From CAZWDL01 sp964632995 (GTDB lineage Bacteria > Bacteroidota > Bacteroidia > Chitinophagales > Saprospiraceae): DNA of 33,097 nt. The DNA lies in contig CAZWDL010000084.1 of assembly GCA_964632995.1 (NCBI GenBank), positions 1 to 33,097 of the forward strand. The letters run 5' to 3'. A program made the translations under genes and the position numbers. Below, one piece after another: positions 24,005-30,005 of the stretch. Numbering within the stretch: position 1 is the stretch's first letter; each line of letters starts with the position of its first letter. The notes below the pieces were generated by a model. It was not told the origin of the DNA. It made no database searches and was given only the letters and a program-made list of their open reading frames with translations.

Positions 24005-25288
24005 ATGGAATTTTTGGAAAACATTGAATGGGATGCCCAGTTATTGAATGCGATCAAGGAATTACTGATCGTGTTGGCTATAGGCATTCTGTTGGGAGCG
24101 GAACGGGAATATTCGAAGCAGCAAAAGGACGAGCGACTATTCGCCGGGGTGCGTACTTTCCCCATTGTGGGGCTGCTCGGTTATCTGACCTTATTCCTTT
24201 CTGAAAAATACTCTTTTCTCATTTACGTGGCTGCGTTTGTCGGGGTGATGATCCTGGTAGGATTGTCCTATCACCGGACTCAGCGGCAGGATGCCGGGAC
24301 GACCACGGAGTTTTCGCTGATCATCACCTTTATTTTGGGTAGTCTGGTATTCGCTAAGAGCTATCACCTGGCGGTTACCGTGGCGGTAATCGTCACTACT
24401 TTGCTGACCCTGAAGATTCGGTTGCACGCAGTGGTACGACAATTGTCGCAAAGTGATATCTTTTCCATTATTTACTTTGTGATTATCACTGCCCTGGTTC
24501 TCCCGCTCTTGCCAAATCAAGATTTTGGTCCCTACAATGTATTCAACCCCTACAAAATCTGGTTGATCGTTTCCATTTTCGTGGCGCTCAACTTTGTGGC
24601 CTATTTTCTCAGTAAGTTTATCGATCACCGGCGATCGGTGATCCTGACCGGAATCCTTGGTGGTTTTGCTTCCAGCACGGCCACGGCCTGGTTTTTTTCC
24701 CGGCAGAGCGGCCGGAGCAGTAAGGGAGGAGCAATACAGGCTTCGGCGGTTGTATTGGCCTCTTCCATTATGTTTCCCCGATTACTGATTTGGTTGCTGC
24801 TGCTCAACATAACGCTTTTCCAGGCCCTGTGGGCGCCGGTGCTAATCATTGGCTTGCTGGGAATAGGCTTGGGATATTTCGTCGGCAAAAAAGAGCAGGA
24901 AAGTGCGCCCGCCACAGAGCATGAGATCAGTAACCCTATCAACTTTAAAGAAGCACTTATTTTTGCGCTCATATATGTAGTCATTCAGTTTGTGGTCGGC
25001 TACGCAGAAAGCAGATACGGTGACGAAGGCGTGTATCTGGCGGCCGGCATCTCGGGCCTGACCGACATTGATGCTATCACTATATCTATGGCCAATTACG
25101 GAAAGGAATCGGTGGGGCTGTCGGTAGCTGCGGCAGCTGTGATGATCGCCGCCTTTGCCAATACCCTGGTGAAATATGCCTTTTGTCTTATTTTTGGTAA
25201 CAACAACATGCGCAAGTACGCCAGTTATGCCTTTGTTCCTCTCTTTCTGGCCATAATCGGATACATTGTCTTCCAGTTATTTTTTTAA
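24005..25288 (+). CDS. MgtC/SapB-type N-terminal domain plus DUF4010 membrane protein
   Basis: 427-aa integral membrane protein with about eleven hydrophobic helices. The N-terminal ~130 residues match MgtC/SapB (LLIVLAIGILLGAEREYSKQ, RTFPIVGLLGYL, GTTTEFSLIITFILGSLV). The rest is DUF4010 (LHAVVRQLSQSDIFSIIYFV, NPYKIWLIVSIFVALNF, LTGILGGFASSTATAWFFSR, AGISGLTDIDAITISMANY, AAFANTLVKYAF). The function of these fusions is unproven; MgtC relates to Mg2+ and virulence physiology in other bacteria. The ATG at 24005 is used, since the upstream TTG at 23999 adds only two residues. It converges closely (37 bp) with the DUF5995 gene. Confidence 0.9.
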   Translation: MEFLENIEWDAQLLNAIKELLIVLAIGILLGAEREYSKQQKDERLFAGVRTFPIVGLLGYLTLFLSEKYSFLIYVAAFVGVMILVGLSYHRTQRQDAGTTTEFSLIITFILGSLVFAKSYHLAVTVAVIVTTLLTLKIRLHAVVRQLSQSDIFSIIYFVIITALVLPLLPNQDFGPYNVFNPYKIWLIVSIFVALNFVAYFLSKFIDHRRSVILTGILGGFASSTATAWFFSRQSGRSSKGGAIQASAVVLASSIMFPRLLIWLLLLNITLFQALWAPVLIIGLLGIGLGYFVGKKEQESAPATEHEISNPINFKEALIFALIYVVIQFVVGYAESRYGDEGVYLAAGISGLTDIDAITISMANYGKESVGLSVAAAAVMIAAFANTLVKYAFCLIFGNNNMRKYASYAFVPLFLAIIGYIVFQLFF

Positions 25289-25325
25289 AAAAAATGGCTG
25301 GCTTAAAACAACTCTATTTATCAGT

Positions 25326-26216
25326 TCATCGTAAAATACTGATCACCCGGTCTACTGCTTGCCGTTCGCCCAGGCGCACCAGCATCAGCCCCATTCGAAA
25401 CCAGAATTTGGGAGGCCCCAGCACCTTTTGGCCGAAATCAAAAACTCCTTTATCTATTTGCTCAATAGCGGCGGAGCGCTGTTCGGGCGGCAGCGTGCTC
25501 AACTCCTCGGCCACGGCCCAGGCCTTATCGCGCGACAGGTCGATGCCGAAGCGCGAGAGCAGCTCGTCCAGGTTGCCGGCAACGAGGTCTAATCGGCGCA
25601 GGAGTGGCCAGACTTCGGCAAGCTCCTCCTGTACTTCATCGATGAGCTGGTGCAGAATATCATTAATGGTGTTGAAATCATTGCGCAGCGCGGGCAGCTG
25701 ATTGCCGGGCGCCGTTTCCGCCGCAGCGATGCCCAGGTCCAGGTTGATATGGGCGTTCATCCCCAACAGGAGGTGTTGCAGCACGATCGGCCACCAGTGG
25801 CTGCCGGAATTAAAGGCCAGGCGCCAGGATTGAGTGACGGCTTCGCCGGCATGAAAGGCATCGTAGGCCTCCAGATAGCGGTTGGCGAAGTGCACGTCGA
25901 GACGCTCCATCCGCGGCCCGTCTTCAAAGCGGCCGGCGGCGATGCCCTCCTTCACTTTGACCGTGACTTTCCGGTACAGCGCAGGAAAATACCCCAGGCG
26001 GCTGCGCGTGCGAGCGGTGTCCTCTATGATTTCGTCCAGATGGGCAATGACCTCGTTGATGGTCCGGGCTGTGGGCATACGGTCACTTAAACTTGGTTCA
26101 GGGATGAATTTACTCTTTTTTTCCTTTTGTTTTCCGAGGCAGATTTCTACCTGATCCCAAATACCGGTGATTGCAGACAGCAACAAGAATGGTGAATAGG
26201 GGGCGATGTTTTTCAT
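25326..26216 (-). CDS. DUF5995 family protein
   Basis: Alpha-helical protein of unknown function, 296 aa. The family core begins at residue 47 (MPTARTINEVIAHLDEIIED, ATG at 26078) and runs through RSRLGYFPALYRKVTVKVKE, GRFEDGPRMERLDVHFANRY, SWRLAF, VLQHLLLGMNAHINLDLGIA and LPALRNDFNTINDILHQL. The conserved His and Asp residues (QHLLLGMNAHINLDLG) could be a metal site. The first 46 residues (MKNIAPYSPFLLLSAITGIW) are not part of the family; the start may be 26078 instead. I could see no partner gene. Confidence 0.85.
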   Translation of the reverse strand: MKNIAPYSPFLLLSAITGIWDQVEICLGKQKEKKSKFIPEPSLSDRMPTARTINEVIAHLDEIIEDTARTRSRLGYFPALYRKVTVKVKEGIAAGRFEDGPRMERLDVHFANRYLEAYDAFHAGEAVTQSWRLAFNSGSHWWPIVLQHLLLGMNAHINLDLGIAAAETAPGNQLPALRNDFNTINDILHQLIDEVQEELAEVWPLLRRLDLVAGNLDELLSRFGIDLSRDKAWAVAEELSTLPPEQRSAAIEQIDKGVFDFGQKVLGPPKFWFRMGLMLVRLGERQAVDRVISILR

Positions 26217-26353
26217 GTCGATCCGTTTATTCGGGATTTCGAAAGAACAAACCTACTCCTCCGATCACAAAAAGAAGAACATTTTTGAATCTGTCAGTTT
26301 TGACATTTGGTTTAAGAGACTTTACCAAGTTCATCAGGGACTAGAACAGAATG

Positions 26354-26545
26354 TTAATTTTCTTTAAATTTCCCAATTATAGCCTTCAAAGCATATATTG
26401 AAAATATAATGAACGTAATGGATAAAAAGGTGAATGCTACTTTAGGTGGAAACTTCGAAATGCCAAAGTGAAACAAGAAATACAAGGTCAGGCAACAAGA
26501 TGCAATCAGCATTGATAAGAAGTCAATGTTCTTAAAATTTTCCAT
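26354..26545 (-). CDS. Small two-helix membrane protein, candidate immunity protein
   Basis: 63 aa from the ATG at 26545; an upstream TTG at 26566 is less likely. Two hydrophobic helices, SMLIASCCLTLYFLFHFGI and VAFTFLSITFIIFSIYALKA, are joined by a short basic loop KFPPK and followed by a KEN tail. AT-rich like the two peptide genes just upstream on the same strand. Bacteriocin immunity proteins are often small membrane proteins encoded next to the precursors, so this is a reasonable guess from position and shape, nothing more. 161 bp separate it from the nearest peptide gene, so cotranscription is not certain. Confidence 0.55.
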   Translation of the reverse strand: MENFKNIDFLSMLIASCCLTLYFLFHFGISKFPPKVAFTFLSITFIIFSIYALKAIIGKFKEN

Positions 26546-26706
26546 AATTGTAGTTTTTCCTTTCAAGAGACAATTTTTATATCAAGGAAATTCAGGAAAG
26601 TGCCTAAAATGATTTGAATTGCAAGTTCAAAACCAAATGAGACACTTTCTTTAACTCCTCAATAATTGTATTTACATTGATTCATTGAAACTGCACATTG
26701 GAATGG

Positions 26707-26919
26707 TTACCAATTTTTTATCATTCCGTAAACGCCATATCCTGCGCAGGCTATATCGCTAGCTGCCAGAAACCATCCAACAGGACCGCCGAATGCTGCT
26801 TTTAGGCTGCTTTTTAATATGGCTCTTCCGATAGTTGCGAGTCCAGCTCCACCACAATAGCCATCCAAAAAATTTCCTCCGATAAGTGATTGGATTTCCA
26901 CGGAACTTAACTTTTTCAT
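26707..26919 (-). CDS. Bacteriocin-like peptide precursor A with double-glycine leader
   Basis: 70-aa precursor from the ATG at 26919 (TTG at 26928 rejected). The leader MKKLSSVEIQSLIGG matches the double-glycine type: L-12, E-8, I-7, L-4, G-2, G-1. The predicted mature 55 residues start NFLDGYCGGAG and are hydrophobic with small-residue motifs (GPVGW, AGYGVYG), basic in the middle (RAILKSSLKAAF) and end KNW. Two cysteines flank the helical part with 35 residues between them and may form a disulfide. Export would need a peptidase-containing ABC transporter, none of which lies in this window. Pairs with peptide B upstream. Similar in shape to class IIb two-peptide bacteriocins; activity is inferred. 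Confidence 0.7.
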   Translation of the reverse strand: MKKLSSVEIQSLIGGNFLDGYCGGAGLATIGRAILKSSLKAAFGGPVGWFLAASDIACAGYGVYGMIKNW

Positions 26920-26985
26920 AGAAAACAATTTTTTTTGAAGCGAATAAATGGGGGTGTATTCAGAAAATAAAGAGATTTGGGGTGA

Positions 26986-27210
26986 CTATGCCGTTGAAGT
27001 GTTGGAAGATGCTTTATATGCTAAACCTGCGCAAGTTCCAATAGCTGTTCCAAGTCCCCAACCAACTAGCATCGCAGTGCCAGGAGCAAAAGGACCAGAT
27101 CCAATTACAGCAGCAGTTCCCAGGCCGGCGACAAAACACGAAAATCCAGCTGCTGTCCACCAACCTTCACCTGAGAGTACTTGCATTTCAGAATAAGTCA
27201 GTTTTTTCAT
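26986..27210 (-). CDS. Bacteriocin-like peptide precursor B with degenerate double-glycine leader
   Basis: 74-aa precursor from the ATG at 27210 (TTG at 27234 rejected). The leader MKKLTYSEMQVLSGE aligns with that of peptide A at L-12, E-8, M-7, L-4 and G-2, but has Glu at -1 followed by Gly (GEG). The mature part starts GWWTAAGFSC, is rich in Gly/Ala with G-x-x-x-G-like spacing (AGLGTAAVIGSG, VGWGLGTAIG) and ends KASSNTSTA. Two cysteines are separated by 34 residues, nearly the spacing of peptide A, and each second Cys is followed by Ala-Gly. It precedes peptide A by 66 bp on the same strand. A membrane-active two-component peptide is the likeliest reading. Confidence 0.65.
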   Translation of the reverse strand: MKKLTYSEMQVLSGEGWWTAAGFSCFVAGLGTAAVIGSGPFAPGTAMLVGWGLGTAIGTCAGLAYKASSNTSTA

Positions 27211-27310
27211 AAGTATAAATTTTATATAAATCAACTCCTCCCACCGAACACCAAGCCGTCGATGGATCGGCTACGACGCGCATCGATTCATTCTTCTAGT
27301 CAGCTATATT

Positions 27311-27413
27311 CAAAAAATCAATCCGGTATTAAAATGGGAATTCTACTCACTATCCGTATGAGTATTCCCTGGGCGTTAGAATTATGTGTTCCAAATACCG
27401 GATTGATCTTTTG
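27311..27413. repeat. 20-bp inverted repeat with 63-bp hairpin-forming centre
   Basis: CAAAAAATCAATCCGGTATT (27311-27330) and its inverse at 27394-27413 differ at one base. The centre folds too: GGAAT...TACTCA (27337-27349) pairs with TGAGTATTCC (27359-27368) with a small bulge. No transposase or ORF inside. Lies upstream of the bacteriocin-like genes, in AT-rich sequence. Confidence 0.7.
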
Positions 27414-27468
27414 AACAGCCGTAGGATTAAATCTTTTCTCGGTTGGGTTACTTCAAAAATAGTAAGAA

Positions 27469-27519
27469 TCCCAACGCCATGTTGGGACATTTTGGGACAA
27501 GTTGGGACAAGTTGGGACA
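27469..27519. repeat. Four TTGGGACA direct repeats with exact 10-bp spacing plus hairpin
   Basis: TTGGGACA occurs at 27482, 27492, 27502 and 27512, each separated by two variable bases (AT/TT, AA/G phases). The first copy also pairs with TCCCAAC (27469-27475) around GCCAT to make a 7-bp hairpin (27469-27487). Ten-bp phasing puts every copy on the same face of the DNA, which suits a multimeric binding protein. Confidence 0.7.
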
Positions 27520-27624
27520 TCCGCCAATGGGGAGGTAAATTTTTCCCCGTTTCACTCCAGTATTTTTGGAGTGGGAGCGGTCTTTCGGGCCGGTATTTTA
27601 ATCCGGTACTTTTCCAAACCAAAA

Positions 27625-27670
27625 CGCCCCGAGTCGATATCGGACCTTTCCGGTCCGCCGGCTCGGGGCG
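27625..27670 (-). terminator. Nested GC-rich hairpin, probable terminator of the barrel gene
   Basis: CGCCCCGAG (27625-27633) pairs perfectly with CTCGGGGCG (27662-27670), and GGACC-TTTCC-GGTCC (27642-27656) forms an inner stem. On the minus strand it is followed by TTTTGGTTTGG, a T-rich tail, 55 bp behind the stop of the 27725 gene. A separate 7-bp hairpin CACTCCA/TGGAGTG lies at 27553-27573. Confidence 0.7.
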
Positions 27671-27724
27671 AAATAAAAACGGTAATAAAATATCGATTCG
27701 ATTTACAGGATATTCAAATCCTGT

Positions 27725-27970
27725 TTACCTCAGCAGGTAAGATATCAAGACTTTGATGGTGACCGTGCCCTCTGCGTTCAGGGTGACATCGGTAGATTGG
27801 CGTATCCTGGTTATTTCATTGGGATCGGCGTCGTTGAATTCAGTTTTGCCGGCCGCCCAGGTATAGCCCCCGCTGAGTCTGAAATACAGCTCTTGAGCGT
27901 CGATTTGTTGGGAGAGGAAGGGTAATAGCAGGATCAGGAGCGGCAGGTATCGCATTTTTCTTCGGGCCAT
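27725..27970 (-). pseudogene. Truncated outer-membrane beta-barrel protein
   Basis: 81 codons: a signal peptide (MRYLPLLILLLPFLSQQIDA from the in-frame ATG at 27955) then ELYFRLSGGYTWAAGKTEFN and an NAEGTVTIKVL strand, the beginning of a Bacteroidota outer-membrane barrel that normally runs for 180 residues or more. The frame stops after SYLLR and the remaining strands are not found in any frame downstream. The following sequence is the repeat-rich islet. Truncated by rearrangement is the likeliest reading; a very small secreted protein is possible. Confidence 0.5.
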
Positions 27971-28140
27971 AGGTGGTTAATTTTGATTAAATTGTAATAA
28001 GGTATTGGTTGTCAGTTGCATACAGAGTATTTCTTTCTTGACGGAGCGATCTTATAAGATGTTTGATCTGGAAAAATCACTCAAACGGAATATCTGCCGG
28101 AAGACGTTTTTCCGGAAAAGGAGGGTCTTTAATTTCTTCC

Positions 28141-28148
28141 TACCTTTG
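28141..28148 (+). promoter_or_regulatory. Bacteroidota -7 box (TACCTTTG) for the S1 protein gene
   Basis: TACCTTTG is an exact TAnnTTTG match 17 bp before the ATG at 28166. A start of transcription about 7 bp after it leaves a leader of only ~11 nt. The perfect 12-bp palindrome TTTTCCGGAAAA lies about 30 bp upstream (near 28112) and may be an operator. Confidence 0.5.
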
Positions 28149-28165
28149 CAGCATAAATAAATCTT

Positions 28166-29008
28166 ATGATCGAATTAGGAAAATACAACAAGCTGCGTGC
28201 CTGCCGGGTAGTAGACCGAGGAATGATGCTTTGTGATGAAGATAGCGGAGAAGAAGTATTGCTCCCCGCTCAGGAAGAACCGGAAGATCTGTTGCTGGAT
28301 GACAAGCTGGAGGTATTTATTTATAAGGACGGAGAGGATAACTTGATCGCTACAATGCATACGCCCAAAATCAAACGGGGAGCGTTCGCTTATCTTAAAG
28401 TGGTGGAAGTAACCCGCTACGGCGCTTTTCTCGATTGGGGACTTCCCAAAGATTTGCTGGCGCCTTTCTCCGAGCAGGCCCGGAAAATGACCAGGGACAA
28501 TTGGTATATCGTCTACTGTTATCTGGATGAAATAACGAAACGGCTCGTCGCCTCCAGCCGTACTGATCGCTTCCTGGAGGATGAACCCGAAAACCTGGAA
28601 CGGGGCGATGAGGTGGAACTGCTTATCGGACCAACGACGGATCTGGGCGTAAATGTGATTATCAACGACAAGTACAAAGGACTCATTTTTCACAAAGACA
28701 TTTACCAATCTGTCGAAATCGGGGAACGCCGAAAAGGCTATATCAAAAAAGTTAAACCGGAAGGTAAAATTGATGTTTCCCTGCAGCCGCCCGGTTATCA
28801 GCGCGTACCCGGAAATGCTGATAAAATTCTGACCAAACTGGAGGAAAATCAGGGATTTCTGCCCCTGACGGATAAGAGTGACCCGGCCCGAATTCACGAT
28901 GAACTCGAGATGAGTAAGAAAACCTTTAAAAAAGCCATCGGCGCCCTGTACAAACAACGACAGATCAGAATTGAACCCGAGGGGATTTATCTCGTAAAAG
29001 AGGAATGA
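28166..29008 (+). CDS. cvfB: CvfB-like S1-domain RNA-binding protein
   Basis: 280-aa cytoplasmic protein of the CvfB/YitL family. Tandem OB-fold/S1-like domains are seen: about 1-60 (YNKLRACRVVDRGMMLCDED, EVLLPAQE), 70-135 (GAFAYLKVVEVTRYGAFLDW, GLPKDLLAPFSEQARKM) and 140-215 (RGDEVELLIGPTTDLGVNVI, GLIFHKDIYQ). The C-terminus (about 225-280) is the family's winged-helix (DKSDPARIHDELEMSKKTFK, KAIGALYKQRQIRIE). In other bacteria CvfB binds RNA and influences virulence and gene expression; the exact role here is unknown. It is followed by an NYN-CSD gene with an 84-bp gap and may be its partner. Confidence 0.9.
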   Translation: MIELGKYNKLRACRVVDRGMMLCDEDSGEEVLLPAQEEPEDLLLDDKLEVFIYKDGEDNLIATMHTPKIKRGAFAYLKVVEVTRYGAFLDWGLPKDLLAPFSEQARKMTRDNWYIVYCYLDEITKRLVASSRTDRFLEDEPENLERGDEVELLIGPTTDLGVNVIINDKYKGLIFHKDIYQSVEIGERRKGYIKKVKPEGKIDVSLQPPGYQRVPGNADKILTKLEENQGFLPLTDKSDPARIHDELEMSKKTFKKAIGALYKQRQIRIEPEGIYLVKEE

Positions 29009-29092
29009 AAATTAAATCTGCCCACTAGCAACCGGCAAAACGCTTAGTCCCCAAATGAAGTTGTACACTAAAAATTAGTTCAAGCAGATCCT

Positions 29093-29989
29093 ATGAGCGC
29101 AAAGCTATTACGTGTTGGCGTTTTCTACGACGGTAATTATTTTTTCCACGTCAGTAACTACTATAATTATGTTCACCGGGTGCGAAGCCGCATCAGCATC
29201 GACGGCCTGCACCGTTTCATACTTGAATACCTGGCCGACCAGGAAGAAATCGATGAATGTTATTGCCGGATTACTGACGCCCATTATTTCAGAGGTCGCC
29301 TGAGCTCTCACGAAGCCCGGGAGGCCAATCGCCTTTTCTCCGAACGCCTCTTCGAGGATATATTAATCAACGAAGGGGTGATTACTCATTACCTGCCACT
29401 ACGCTACATCGATGGACGTTACGAGGAAAAAGGTATCGATACCTGGATGGCTCTGGAAGCTTACGAATTGGCTATTCATAAGAAATTCGATGTCCTGGTG
29501 CTCATCGCCTGCGACGGTGACTACGTGCCGCTCGTCCAGAAACTGAATACGCTGGGCACTCGCGTTATGGTGCTGGGCTGGGATTTCGAATACACCGACA
29601 GCCGCAACGGCCGTCTGCGAACAACCACTACATCCATAGACCTGCTCCGCGAAGCAACCTATCCGGTCGCCATGCATCGTCTTATTAACGGGGAACTGGA
29701 CGGCAAACGCTTCAACATCGAAGATCTCTTTGTTAACAAAGATCCGGATATTCCGCAAACGGAAGGGGAGCAGGCCCCCGGGCAACGCGAGCAGAGCTTC
29801 ATCCTCAGCCTGAAAGAAGGCTATGGCTTTATCGCCAAACCACCTAATAATCTTTTCTTCCACTGGAGTGACGTCATCGGAGCGGACTTCAATGAGCTGG
29901 AAGCTCATGACCCGGTAGAATTCTCTATCGCTTTCAACGAGCGGGGACAGGAAATCGCCGTTGATGTGGAAAAACTCAAACAGGAGTAG
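29093..29989 (+). CDS. NYN (PIN-like) domain protein fused to a cold-shock-type domain
   Basis: 298 aa, no signal. The NYN domain (about 5-190) has its acidic residues in GVFYDGNYF (Asp13), CRITDAHYF and ACDGDYVPLV (Asp141, Asp143), the set that binds metal in LabA-type RNases. The C-terminal ~65 residues (about 233-298) read FILSLKEGYGFIA, NLFFHWSDVIGADFNELEAH and VEFSIAFNERGQEIAVDVEK, a cold-shock-domain layout with the aromatic RNA-contact residues GYGFI and FFH. Expected to bind and cut or guard RNA. Gene order after a CvfB-like protein supports an RNA-metabolism pair. Ends with TAG 17 bp from the convergent GH50-like gene. Confidence 0.88.
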   Translation: MSAKLLRVGVFYDGNYFFHVSNYYNYVHRVRSRISIDGLHRFILEYLADQEEIDECYCRITDAHYFRGRLSSHEAREANRLFSERLFEDILINEGVITHYLPLRYIDGRYEEKGIDTWMALEAYELAIHKKFDVLVLIACDGDYVPLVQKLNTLGTRVMVLGWDFEYTDSRNGRLRTTTTSIDLLREATYPVAMHRLINGELDGKRFNIEDLFVNKDPDIPQTEGEQAPGQREQSFILSLKEGYGFIAKPPNNLFFHWSDVIGADFNELEAHDPVEFSIAFNERGQEIAVDVEKLKQE

Positions 29990-30005
29990 AGGAGACCCCC
30001 AGCTT

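Noticed and set aside
26948..27196. Plus-strand 82-aa frame across the peptide B gene
   Set aside because: Proline-rich shadow of the minus-strand Gly/Ala-rich peptide; no start signal.
27480..27520. Short repeat array as a CRISPR
   Set aside because: The repeat is 8 bp with 2-bp gaps and no spacers; no cas genes nearby.
28175..28957. 260-aa minus-strand frame
   Set aside because: Fully antisense to the CvfB-like gene, whose domains are recognisable.
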